Source of the DNA: Amblyornis subalaris
Lineage: Eukaryota > Chordata > Aves > Passeriformes > Ptilonorhynchidae
Length of the DNA stretch: 64,000 bases
Assembly (NCBI GenBank): GCA_018881555.1
Contig: JACAXG010000007.1
Span: forward strand, 10,681,435 to 10,745,434
Reading direction: 5' to 3'
This document shows, piece by piece, positions 1 through 12,300 of this stretch (positions within the stretch are counted from its first letter, which is position 1; every line of letters begins with the position of its first letter). Under the pieces are notes generated by a model. The model made no database searches and was not told where the DNA came from. It saw nothing but the letters and a program-made list of their open reading frames with translations. The position numbers and the translations under genes were made by a program.

Positions 1-2184
1 GCTCATAGTTGAGAGGAATTAACCCCTAAGCAGGGAGGGAACTGTCACCTGGACTTGCCTCCTACCTACTACTTGCAAACAGCTCCCAGCCTCCAATCCT
101 TTTCTAAATCCTTAGTTGTGGTCTTTGGAGCACTTAAATAGGACTGAAAATGGGTTGATTAGAAAAGCGTGAGATAGATTTACATGCTCAGAACAGTTTA
201 ATAAGCGTGGGGAGGTTTGTGCGTGCTCCTTCAGCTTCTTTCTGTTTAACCTGTGCTTTGCCATACTTGGCCAGTAATTACCATGAATTCCTTGTGTNTC
301 AAGGTTGTAGCCTATTCTACACTCCATGCCAGCAGTTACTAATAAATAGATCAAGCCCTTGTATTTTTCAGTCTTTGCCTAGTTCTCAAATGCACTTGAT
401 TACAATTCTTGTCCCCAGTCTCTCTTCATTGTTCAAGAGCTGCTGTTCTTGATGACTTACTGAACATCCCGGGCTGTGCATAAACTGCTTATTGAAAGAG
501 ACTCTGATCTCCTGCTTAGACTTACTGAGGGAACTTCCCTAAGTAATGTTTTGCTTCTCAAGCTGCAGCTGGATAACATCCTGGATACTGTCTTTGGCTT
601 GATTTTGGGATAGGTTTCCTGACACAAACTCCTGCTTGGGTGCTCGGAACGGCTACACCCAGCTTAGCAAGGAGAGTGAGTCACGTGCAAGTGTTTGGTT
701 AGTTTGTATTAGAAAAATGAAGCTCTGTTTAGAAGTCTCATGAAAGCAGGCATCTGGAACTTCCCTGCCAGCTGTGGCAGAAGAGCTGTGAGCTTTCTGT
801 CAGTGCAGTGTTATTATCCCTGTGCAGCTTCACNCTCTGACTGTGTAGGCAATGGAGTGTTCTGTTGGCTGAGCTGTTTGGTTTCCAGATGCATGGGAAA
901 TTAATTTTGGCTCTTGTGAGCAATGAGGAGGAACATTTTCTAGTGACTTTGGAGTTTCAGTCTTGTAGATTGGAATTTGCAGTTTCTCAGCCAGGAGTCC
1001 CCTTTGGCAAATGATGCTCTCATCATGCTGCCTTACTTGGGAATAGTGGAAAAGGGTAGTTGAGCTGGGATTGTCATTGTGCTACACCTCTGGAAGCCCA
1101 GGGCTAGTTTTCACTTCAAATGTCTTACCTCCTAAGTACTTGTAAACTTCTTGCTTGAAGTTAGAGTTGGCAAGGTTCCCTGCACATCTTCTGTAAGGTA
1201 ACATAGCTCTTCCAAAAGAGCCAAGCATTTGTGGTTAGAGATACAACTTGCATTTTTCCTTGCTGGAGGAATAGGACCATGTCAGTGTGTACAAACAGGT
1301 GGCATCTCTTGGTCAGGCTGATGGCCTCAGCCAGTGATTCAGGCAGCTTGACTTCCCTACCTTCTAATTCCATGCTACTACTCCCATTATCCCAGCACTG
1401 GAGCAGCCAGGTGATAATGTACTCACACAAGTGTGTTTGCTGCAAAAGACCTGTAAACTGCTACTTTCAGGATTTTGTTCTGTGGATGATTTTCTTGTAG
1501 GCGAACCTTGAAATTCATGCCTTGCTAAGAATTACAATCAGTTCTCTCTTAAAGCTGTGGTTTTGTGACTGGGTAGCAGAGCATTTTGAGAAAAATGTCT
1601 TCAGTTTCTTACAAAGCAGTGTAGGCTTATGGATAGACATTCACAACCAAATAACCTTGGAAAAGTGACTTTCCTCTGTAGCTCAGCCTAACCCTTCTAG
1701 TAAGTAAAATCTAACCCTCTTTTACCCCACTAGTGAGAAATTATGTGTGAAACTAGTACAACCCCTGAAAAAAGCAATGGCAGAGATGGGGGCAGTGCTG
1801 AACTCTGACAGATGAAGTCAAGTGCTGGGCACAGGGGCAGGGAAAGGCACTTCTGCCTCTTCCCAGGGCTGCGCAGAGATGTAGACCTCTGCTGGACCAT
1901 GCTCCTCAGCCCCTCAGTGCTCTGGGGAGATAGGAGGGCTCTTCAGGGATCTCTGGGCTAGCAGAGGGACCTTGAAAGTAGTTGTGATGCTCCTGAAAAG
2001 CACCAATTCTCAGTGGAGAAGCACGTGAGGTGACCCTGCACCAAGAAGTGGCAGAGGGTGGGAATGCGGCATCAGTGACCTGAACCCTGGAATTTCTGCC
2101 CGGCACAGCACTGGTGCATGTACTAGATGCGCCCTCGTGCATGTGGTGATGGGGCACAGAGGAGAAAGGGCTGCTCATGTGTGA

Positions 2185-2460
2185 GCTGATTGAGCACTCG
2201 GGCAGGAATTAATTGGGTGCTCACGTGAGCTGTCTTGGTGCTCGTGTGTAAATAACTTTACATGTGCAGGACGTGAGTGGATGCTTAGGTATAAATTAAT
2301 TGGGCACTCATGCATAAGGTAATTGGGCACTAATGCATGAACTTCAAGGGAATTCATGTGTGAAATAATGGGATGCTATGCATAATTTCATGGGATGTTC
2401 ATGCATAAAAATAGCGAGTACTCATGCATGAACTGATCAGGCGCCCATCATGCATTNCAT
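2185..2460. repeat. Degenerate 22-23-bp minisatellite, about 12 units
   Basis: Head-to-tail divergent copies of a unit close to TAATTGGGCACTCATGCATRA. The clearest copies begin near 2,298 and 2,321. The array includes many CATGCAT and CTCATG cores. No coding potential is seen. Confidence 0.8.
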
Positions 2461-3039
2461 GGGTCTTGCAACATCTGCTCAGCCACAGGGCTCACACATG
2501 TGTGATGCTTGGGCTTTCTGGTTGCTGCCAGCTGGGAACACGTGAACATCCATTCACACATCTCCCTCTGCCTCCAGTCCTGGCTGGCCAGCAAGCAAAG
2601 AACAAACCCAAACAAGCCTCCGGGCAGATGACAACTGTGCTACGTGGCATCCAGCAAGAGCTTTTGTCCCGCTGCATCCAAATGAATCGATGGCACTCTG
2701 CTGGAAAAGAGGTTGATGCTCTCGGCTGATCGTGGAAACAGAGCACATATTTGGAGCCAGCATGGACAAAGAGCTTGTGATGAGATCCATGGGGTCAGTG
2801 GTGTGCTGGCCTGGCTTTTGTACTCCATTAAATGAATCGAGCGTCTGCACGAGTCACTAGAACCCTGGTATCTCCTGATTGCGAGGAGGCCCAGGGCAGC
2901 CTTTTTGGGAGGGCAGCAGGTGTGTGGATTTGACAGCTTTTCGTTTCCTAGTGGTAGGTACCTGTGCCCTCCCACAAACCCCTTGTCCCACCAGTGCTGC
3001 CACTCTTTTGTGGCCAGAGGTGCTGTGTGGAGCTGGAGT

Positions 3040-3620
3040 TTCTAGAAGTAGGAGCTGAAAAAACCTAAGACTTCAAATAACTTGAGCAGGAACATGCTAG
3101 AATGTCCATCAGGTACTGTAAGAAGCAGGAGCAACTCTTATTCTGAGCATCCAGCAGCTGGAGGTGGAGCTTCAACAAAGGGGAGCTGGAATGAGCTGGA
3201 AATCGAAATAAGCCTGTGTCCATCAGCTCAAGCTGTAAGAAGCCAGAACTGCCACACAACAACTGGAGTTTCAACAAGCTGGACCTGAAATCACCTTAAA
3301 CTGAAACAAGCCTGAGCTATAAGAAGCCGGAGTGTTCAGTAACTGGGATTGAAATAATTCGAAATGAGCAGCAGCATGTCTCATCACAACTGTGCAGGAG
3401 CTGGAGCTGCAATACAGACCCAGAGCTGCAAGAAGTGAGAACTGAAATAATCTGGGGCTTCCTGAGTAGTACCATGCTGGACCCNCAGTCAGGAAGAGCT
3501 GTAAGAAGCACAAGAATCTCTGATCCAGAATGCCCAGCCACTGGAGCTGCTGTACAACTGGAGTGTCCGTTAGCTGGAGTGGCAGCAAGATCTGGTGTCC
3601 ATAAGCCAGGGCTGCCTTGC
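3040..3620. repeat. Degenerate higher-order tandem repeat
   Basis: The phrase AGCTGTAAGAAGC (or one- to two-base variants) recurs at about 3,113, 3,231, 3,316, 3,424 and 3,497. It is interspersed with variants of GGAGTTTCAACAAGCTGGA and CTGAAATAA. Spacing varies from 70 to 120 bp, so this is an old, decayed array. Confidence 0.65.
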
Positions 3621-4194
3621 AGCAGCNTTGAACAGAGGAGCATCTGCTGTCTGTGGCCTCTCTATTAGCCAGAGCCAAGGGAGAAATGACAACAGGAGGT
3701 CCTGTCCTGCTGGCACAGACCCCACCAGACCAGGGCATGGGAAGGTGCCAGGTGAGAGTNGCAGCAAGTGAGTGCAGCCCTGTGTCACTGGCATCAGTCC
3801 AAAGGGGCACAGGGATCACCTCAGGGCCTCTCCCCACATCCCACTGCNGCAGCCTGGGAGTAGGGCAGGTTGTGAGAAACTGGAACTGGGGACACAAGTC
3901 AGCAGGTCATGGCTGAGACCTGGTGCTCTTATCCCTCTTTGATGTTTATCTGCTGCCAAACAAACATTGCTTTGTAATGAAATAAGCAGTGCCCTTACTG
4001 AAAGAGGGGAAGGTACAAAGCCAGCAGTGTGATATTTGATCCTTTAAGCATATCTGATTGAAGATACTTACTGTTTTAAACTGCCTGTTCTAAGCCTTTG
4101 GTTGAAATTCCATCTCTGTGGCCTTTTTGGTTATATTTATACTTTCCCTGACACTGGGTGGCAGCAGCTCTATGAACACACTATTCACTCATCC

Positions 4195-4239
4195 ATTTCC
4201 TTCTCCCCCTCCTTCTCCTTTTCCTCCTCCTTCTCCTTC
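4195..4239. repeat. Polypyrimidine (CT-rich) tract
   Basis: About 45 bases of nearly pure C/T on the plus strand, built from CCTTCTCC-like units, in the left noncoding region. Confidence 0.9.
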
Positions 4240-6320
4240 AATATTTTCACAGNTCAACTGCCACAGCAATAAATTGGAAGTGCTCATCACTTTTTGACAT
4301 TTCTATATATATTTATGCAAAATACTTAACCAGTTAGCTGTTATCTTTCTCTCCTCTTGGAAAGAGGAGAAAAGTGCATTTTCACAAAACTAGATCAAAT
4401 GTTCCTCGAGGTGGTGGGCGACTGAGAAGGCTTTCTCTGGTTCCTGACTTTTTCCTTGCCTGATGGACTGGCACATGCACTGTATTTCCCTTTCAAGCTG
4501 GCTTGTTTCCAGATCCTCTGCGCTGACTGTTGCACTTCTTGGCTGCAAATTTCAGCCTCCCACAAGCTCCCCCTTGTCCGTACTGTGGCTGCATCAGTTA
4601 AATTAATCAATTATGTTGCTGTTACTCCTTCAGCACAATATAACAACTGTTAAATGCAAGTTTCTCTTTCTATGGTTCAGTCCTCTGAAGGAAAATTATG
4701 AGTGTTTCATCCAAAAGTACCAGATTTCATGATTACACCTGCTCCTAGGCCAATTCTTGTGGACTCTTCCTTTTCAAAATGCCTTTTCTTTCCTTTGCTG
4801 TGGTATGAAATGCCCATGCAAACAAAGGAAAACAAGTCACTGGCCACCCTCAGCCTGTGAAAACCAGGACAGGCCAAATTCTATCCTATTTGGGCTCTAG
4901 TAACTTTAAGAGTCTTTTGTAGTGAGAGCTTTAAGAACATTCAAGCAAGAGACAATGAGAATGTAGAGTATTTTGGAGGGNTTTTTTGTGCTGTACATCA
5001 AATGCAAACAACAGCATTGTGGTAGGTTTTTAGGCAGAAGGAACTTGAAAACCATTAAGCTATTATTTGGCCAGGCTGGGCTCAAATCTGCAAGCCTTCT
5101 TTAAGGAAAATGGGTTGGAGAAAAGTCAAATCTATGTGCAAATCGGATGGAATTAAAAACTGGAAGACAAGAGCTGTGCTTTTCTTCTGTCTGAGAAGAC
5201 AGGCAGTTGCAGACAACAAAAAGCTTTTCACTACTCTGTCATGGTAATGAAAAAGAGCCCATCTCTCTGGTGTGTGGCTGTGTGGACTCCTGTCTTGGCT
5301 TTAAGGACAGCCAGAAGTAGCGATGTGCACAGGCTGACTGTAGAATAGGATTCACTTTTTAATCCATNGGTCATTCCTGGGCCTGGTGTCAGTAGGACAT
5401 GTAAGGGATGCCACCTACTAAGCTGGAAGCAGGCTTGGATTTTCGGTAGACATCAGGCCCTGCAAGCAAAACCAGTTGTAGTAGTTTCTAGCAGTTGTCT
5501 TGTAACAGCTGCACAAANAAATCCATAGTTTATAAAATTCAGTGTGACAATGCCTACAGTTGAAAACCTCNCAAGCTCAACCAATAAACCTAACTGAATC
5601 TAATCAATTTGTAGAGAGCTCGTTGCAAAATAGATTTCAGAGAGCTTGACACAGAGTCACAGCATATCGGAAGTCACAATGAGCTCACATTTGGGAATTC
5701 TGCCAAAGGAGGCACCTGACCACTGGGGTAAATCCTGCTGCTGTCTTGCTGCTATCCCCGAGACAGACCACTGGGCAATATTTGTGTGGCAAACAACAGA
5801 TTGTGGATGTGTGAGAAAATAATTACCCACCTTTTCCGTGCCTGGTGTGTGATTCAGTTTGCTTTGAACTTGTTATTCCCTGTCTGGCATCATCTTGCAC
5901 ACAATGTACAGAGGAACCAGGCCCTCACCTCTTGCCTTTGATTACAAGAACAGCACCATAACCATGGGAACCACATCTCTGAGTGTGGACAGCAGCCTCT
6001 TCAGGGGTGAGGAATACAACTGGGAAACAACGTTCTGTGCTGGGCATATTAATGTGTGTGTGTTGATTTTCCCCTACTTGTTTAGCCCTGCATGAAGATG
6101 TAAAGAAGTCAATCAGAAATGTTCAAATCTATGCCAGGAAAAAAAACCAACTGTGCTACAGCATTCAGGCACAAGGAACTTGAAGAGCACCAGTCTTGTG
6201 CTACCTTGCAAAAAGGGGGAAGGGAGGAAGAATTCAGGACAGTGGGCTAGGTTAGAGTTGGGAAGGCTGGCTTTAGTTTTGTCTTCTTTCCCACACGTTC
6301 TATGCAATCTTGAGGAAGCT

Positions 6321-6358
6321 AAATTGTCAAAATTGTCAAACTGTCAAAGGTGTCAAAA
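6321..6358. repeat. Short tandem repeat with TTGTCAAA/CTGTCAAA core, four copies
   Basis: Four successive copies of an (A)TTGTCAAA-like 8-10-base unit in noncoding DNA left of PRKG2. Confidence 0.8.
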
Positions 6359-7416
6359 CCCAAAGCTACACTCAGCTCTCTAGAGGGACTTCAAAATCAT
6401 CAAGGGACTTAAATCTCTCAGGACTTTGTCAGATAAAGATAAAAATTCTTCTTACCACTACACTGCATTCTCTTTCACCANGCTGCTGCTCCTGCCTCTC
6501 TGAAGTCCTCACCTCCATCTCCACTCTGATGTTGTGGTTGGGGTAGTTGAGACTTTNATCTCACCAGCTCAGGCTAACTGTTCCCTCATCTCTGTTCTCT
6601 GTCAGGAGTAATCTTCATCCCTCCTGCCTCCTAAGGCATGTTCTCTTGTGGCAGAAGTGCANGGAAAAAAGCACAGCTACAGCTGGGTTTCTCGGGGAGC
6701 CACGCAATAAAAGCAAAGCTGACAAGACAGAAAGGCAAAGCACAGATAAAACCACCAAGGACAGAACTCAGACAATTACTAACGTAATTGTCCACACCGT
6801 GCCCAAAACCTGAACGTCAAAAATCTGTTATTCGATGACCTTAAATTAGAAAATACAACAATAAGCATAATCCGATCATCATCATAATTATCCATTCAAT
6901 TCTCTCATGATCTCCTGTACTGTGAAACTGCTTGAGCTTGACTCACTCATCCCCTTGTTTTACAACAGTGTGACTCCACTGGTGCCAAGCTGAAGTCTGA
7001 AGTACATCTGTCTGTCAAAGACAGCTGATGTGAGATCAAATAATATTTAGCCTCTACTGTATCAGCTTCTGCTTGTTTCTGGAAAACTGGAGCTCAGTCA
7101 GCTGCATACGTGCCAGAACTANAATGAACTAAATGTACATGGGAACTCTATGTAGGTACAAAATAATCTGTGACCTCATTTATTGTAGCTTCTTGTACAC
7201 TCATTTTCTCAACATCCACTAGTGAAAACAAAATCTGAGTGGGGGACATGCTGCAAGAAATNACATCAGTGACTCTCTCTCCAGGGTAGTCTTTTCTGCC
7301 TCAGTCTCTTCTGAATCACGTAGACAAGAGGTATAAATTAGGGCTACGAATCTGGACTGCTTTATGGAATGTGCTTGTAAAAAATTGATGTCCTGCCCAT
7401 TGCACTGTAAGTTTAC

Positions 7417-7422
7417 TTTATT
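7417..7422 (-). terminator. Candidate PRKG2 polyadenylation signal AATAAA
   Basis: Minus-strand AATAAA about 1.8 kb after the stop codon. A second AATAAA at 7,184-7,179 is an alternative. Hexamers are common by chance in AT-rich DNA, so this is tentative. Confidence 0.35.
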
Positions 7423-7538
7423 TGCACACAAATAAACAAGCTAAGTTAAACTTTATAAAGGAAATATATCCTACAGCTGCACAGACTTAATGCTAACAGC
7501 ACTAAACTTATCATACAGATATTTCTTCACTTAAAAAA

Positions 7539-7579
7539 CATATGTATATATATATATACCCCATTATTATATATATATA
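7539..7579. repeat. (TA)n microsatellite, interrupted
   Basis: Two TA runs separated by ACCCCATTATT, located in the presumed PRKG2 3' UTR. Confidence 0.9.
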
Positions 7580-9224
7580 AGGAAACTACTTATAAATACA
7601 ATGGAAAAATACATTCAAAAGCTTTTTAGAAAAGTTGGCACAGTATTATTTTGACTGTAATAAAAATATTTTTGAGAGAAAGACAGAAGNATGGGGAAAC
7701 ACAAATACCCAACGTCTAGTTCTTGCCTAAATCCTGAAAAGAAAATCTGGTCTTTGGTATTGCTAAACAAAGTTAAGTTNCAAGCATGTACAGTCCCAGC
7801 TTACAGCCTCTGCTCCACCCTCTCTGATTGTGTTACCCCCACTTTGCACAGGCTCTGCTGGCTGCAAGCTTCCATAATGATTTGCAAACAGGCAGGGAAA
7901 TAAAACCAGCTAAATCTGCAGTGTCTTTTTTCAAGGGCTCAATCCAACCTTCATTAAATTAAATGGAAAATATTCTATTGCCTTATTCAGGCTGAANGTT
8001 ATACAAAATACTTAAATTGATTTGCTGTCAAAGCAATAGTCACCCAGCAGTGAAAAATATCTATAACCATGTAACAAACCGTGGAACTGCCCCTGTGGCA
8101 TTCCCTCCCTCACCCAGTGGGAAAAGTCATGACCAGCAACTAGGGAGATGATCCAGCACTCATGGGTAACTAAACCCTGAGCACACAGTACCACTTGCCC
8201 GGGAGGTTTTCCCTCCAGCATGTGAAATGCGGTAATGCTGCGGCAGCTTCGGTATGGAAATTTAGATTGGTCTCAGCAGGAGCTGAAATAAGTCCAAGCA
8301 GTGGTTGCAGATGCATCCATTCCATAAACCCAGNAAGAAGGCCAGGAACATTCCTGTTTCAACAGCAGTTGTGGTTCATAACAGAGAGCAACAGAATTTT
8401 TCTGTATAAACCATGAATGCACAACATCCAACTGCATTATTTCCCTGCAAGGTGAATGCTGTTTGTCCATCTGTTTTATCTTCACACCACACAAAAGCAA
8501 AACATTTTAAGAAAGGCACGTGGCTCTTTGAAGCAGTCAGGGAAATACACACCACAGTCTGTCTCTATAGGCAGCATCCATTATGGATACACCTTGTTCC
8601 TCACTGGATTTTCATTTGTCTCACTTATTCAACCTAGACTGACATTCAAAACTAGACTGACAGAGGGGCAGCCTTCACAGTGATACCCTTTTAGCTGCAG
8701 CATCAGATCAAATCAAATCAACCTTTCAGTGAAAGTCTCTTTCCTACACATTTCTGGGTCAATGCAATACAGGATATTTTGGGNAGAAAGTGAAACCCAG
8801 CAGACTTAAAAGAAAATGAAAAATAGGTGCCAATAGTGTTAGATANTGACAAATGCCACAGTTGTTGGCTTCCAATACTCATCCTCTCCATCCCAATAAA
8901 GATGTATGGTAACCTTGTTAATAACNAAATTTTAGCTACTAATATTTGTAATGGCAAAAGCATAGATCTGAGGCATAGTATCTGAAAACATTCGTAGAGA
9001 CACTGTGTATCAAAAAAATTCAGGTTACAGCTGCTGACTGAAGGCATGCCCTTGTTATAAAGAGATGGACAAGGATTTTGGTGCATTATCCAAATGAGTT
9101 CTGGTTGCTGTACTGTCTTCTGCTCTTCAAGGAGTGCTGTGTAATTTGTGTAACTTGATTGTAAGCAAGAAACAAGACAGAACTGATGCCTATGAGTCTC
9201 TAAATGTGCCAGAAGGAAAAATTT

Positions 9225-9320
9225 TCAGAAATCCTTATCCCAGCCTGAAAGTTCATCTGGAGGGCTTCCCACTTCAGGTGGATAGCTGTCAAAGTAGCTG
9301 TAATCAGTCGGTCCAGACAG
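9225..9320 (-). CDS. PRKG2: PRKG2 coding exon 18: C-terminus and stop
   Basis: 96 bp coding, residues 742-772 plus TGA at 9,227-9,225. Ends [12 protein letters not shown], the conserved C-tail. The acceptor is GTCCTAG. The exon continues leftward as 3' untranslated sequence. Confidence 0.96.
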   Translation of the reverse strand: MSGPTDYSYFDSYPPEVGSPPDELSGWDKDF

Positions 9321-12300
9321 CTAGGACATTAAAAACACAAACAAAAGCTTGTTTCAGAAAGTAACTTTTGAAAATGTTCTCTATTGATTATGCATCATTA
9401 TAAGTGCTATCAGTGTAAGGAAGTGAAAGGCTTATATGATACAGATGACTTCGTTCAATAGATGCAATTCCTCACTCTTTAAAAGATAAACCTCCAGTAA
9501 TTACATTGTACAACAGAACGATGGCATTAGCCTTCTTGTACAAAAGCACTTTCCAAATACTATCAAATCCTAGAAAGAAAACTGGGCCACACTGTGTACA
9601 ATTTCAGTTTAACTTAGTGTAAGACCAAATCTACACTCAGAGTAGCTACTCAAAGCAGGCCTCAGAATTATTTTTTGTTTCAAATTGACATTCAAGTGAG
9701 TTTCAAGTTCTTTACCCTCAATCTTTTTCCATTTCAGGGCAAAGACAAATAGGCCATTTAAAACTGTGGGCTTACTCAAGGCTGTGTTGTAACTCAATAG
9801 TAAGAGAACACAGGAATTTGTACTTTGCACAGTAATATGAACAGTGCATCTTAATAATGTGCCCATTATCAAGGGAGATATATTTTCTCAGTATTAGTTT
9901 CTGACCAAACACCATTTCTTCTAGTAATGGTGAAAATGCAATGCAAAGTACATAGGCAGAATAATATTTACACTATTTAACTGAATGTAAGTTACATATT
10001 GCTTGCTGTCTCTCATTCAATTTCCACAAGAAATGTCTAACTGTAATAATTCGAATGCATCTTTGGGAAGTTTTGCTATCTCCATCAGTTGTCCTTTGCA
10101 GCCAGGCTGTGTTAGTAAAGCATTATGATACTGAAAGCCAAAGGCAGTACCTCTCTTTTTAAAGGCGACGTTAATTTCCTCACTTTCAGACTATCCCAGT
10201 TAAAACCACTCAACCACCTGATTAAAAAGAAATGAAAGACAGACAAGGAGAGACCAAAAGAGAAAGACAGATTGTTTTGTGACATTGTACTACGAACAGC
10301 TGAAATCCACGTGAACAAGAGCTATGAGAAGCTTTTTCCATGCCAACTCCTNTCCATGCAACAACACAGAAGGAGGAATCTCAAGCACTGTCATTGCTAC
10401 AGAAGGCAGGGGCAGCTTCAGGACCACCAGACACTTTGGCACTTCTGTACAGAAGAGATGCAGTGACAGGCAGGTTAACATGTGCAGAAGTACAGCCATG
10501 CAGAGACTTAGGTGTCCCCTTGGAATGTCACCCTCTTTAGAGCANGAGAAGATGGAGACAAGCAGAAAAATCACAGAACTTCTTTCGCCAAGCACAGACT
10601 TTAGAGCTTAGCTACAACTCAGATAAAAAGAGAAAGCAGAAAATGATTAATCTACTGAGGACTTCCTTCATCAGAAGAAAGACTTTCATTAGAAAACTTA
10701 ATTACAAGAAAGACTTTCTTCATTAGAAGAAAGAGGACAAAAGCTTAAAATTATTGCTCTGGAGCTCTTAACTACTCATTCTTAAAAAACAACTGTTGAA
10801 GGGTCAGGAGGTCTGAGAGGCACATGCTCAACTGGCATTGATTTCTCTGNGAACTGAATTAAACNCTTACATCAACAACCTACAGCAAAACCAGTNAAAA
10901 ATAAGACATTTCTAGATAATCATGCTGAGGATTTATGTTCATATTGTTTTTTGCTATAGTTGCAAATATATTCAATAGAGATCGCTATGAGTTTACCAGG
11001 CTGCGTTCTAACATATTAGGAATATGACCCCAAATTTTCTTCTTGGAAGTCTCTTTTGCTTACCTGTGCTTCTTGATGTCATTAATTCCATTCCTCAAAT
11101 TGCCTAATCTTTCTGTAGGGTTTTGTCTTAAAAAAAGAGAAAAAGAATAAGCATAGATAAAATATTCCTGTATTTAAAAGAGCATTTATAGNTCCTAACT
11201 GCTTGCATTTAACAGTTACACAGGAACGGAGCTTGCATGCAACATGTGGTCTCGTAAGGAGACATAAAGAGGTGTTACTCACTGCTCCGTTTTTTGGGGA
11301 TGGAGAAACCTTCTAGAAAGACAAAGCAGTGTCACACAGCTGTGAGAAGCAGCAGAGGGAAATCACCTGGCTGAATTTTAGTGGCATATCTATTTTTTCC
11401 TGGCCAGCACGTCTGCTCATGAGTTACAAAAGGAGGTAGAGGAAAACTTANGGTTACAAAGATCCTTTCAATTGTGGTACACAAACATGTTGAATCCTGT
11501 TCCTGGTGCCGTGGATGAAATCCCACAGGAGCTGGCAGTCCAAAGTCAGCAGTGTCACCAGCCAGAGGTTGTGCAGGCCACTGTGCACTAATGCTTCTAA
11601 GTTATGCTGGCCCTTTTGAAGTACCACCTTCTGCACATTTTCAAATGGGCTTAAGTCAGTCTGTAAGTGTTTGTTTTCTGTGGGATCTATATGCCTAAGT
11701 CATTTTGGAAGCTTTTTTTTTTTAACAATTTGCTTGATAACAAAATCAAATTCCTTAGCTCTTTCTTCAGCTTAATAAGTTTTCCACACTTAATAAGTTT
11801 TCCCAAAGGTGTGTTTCAGAAAAAATTGCCAGCTCCAGAGAAAGCCCAGAGCCTGCATTTGTAGATGCTGCCTCTGCAGGCTCAGGGGTGTGACACATAT
11901 TCAGGGGCATGCAATGCAGACTGAATATAATCAGAATAGACCATGCCATGCATAACAANTCCAAATGAAGTTAGCAGGAATTCAGTACTTGAGTTTGAGT
12001 GCTAAAATACCTCGATGTATCTACATGCAGGCTTTGTCACAAACTNCCTCTCCTACCTGCAGAGTCTGCGGATCAAATCCTCAGGCCGCCTTGTTATTAT
12101 TTTAGGAAAATCCAGCTTTTCAATGCCTTTGAGAATCAAATTATATGTCATCATTTGATCAGCCCCAGAGAATGGTGGGCTAGAAAAAGAAAGCAACACT
12201 GATAAATGAAATGCCTGGCAAGAGCAGATGTGGCCAGTACTTACCAAAGCAAATATTTGAGAATATAGAAAAAAAATCCCACCTTCACAGTTTTATGACC

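Larger units (their letters stand above)
1..7394. other. Noncoding region beyond the PRKG2 3' end
   Basis: No exon, RNA gene or transposon is recognised apart from the tandem and simple repeats listed separately. By synteny (PRKG2 next to BMP3 in other amniotes, as I recall) the BMP3 3' end would lie on this side. No BMP3 coding exon is visible, although 3' UTR sequence could be present without being recognisable. Confidence 0.6.
7395..9224 (-). other. PRKG2: Probable PRKG2 3' untranslated region
   Basis: Sequence after the PRKG2 stop codon. No coding potential is visible. On the minus strand the first good AATAAA hexamer is at 7,422-7,417, implying a UTR of roughly 1.8 kb; a second lies at 7,184-7,179. 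An AT-rich (TA)n tract at 7,539-7,579 is inside. The end is inferred from the hexamers only. Confidence 0.4.

Noticed and set aside
2185..2460. Possible CRISPR-like array
   Set aside because: Units are contiguous and degenerate without unique spacers, and the DNA is vertebrate; this is a minisatellite.
3271..3897. 208-codon minus-strand open frame
   Set aside because: It lies in the degenerate tandem repeat, is Ser/Leu/Cys-rich, contains ambiguous codons and matches no family.
1..7394. BMP3 3' coding exon expected from synteny
   Set aside because: No cystine-knot TGF-beta C-terminal sequence is found in any frame; only untranslated sequence could be here.
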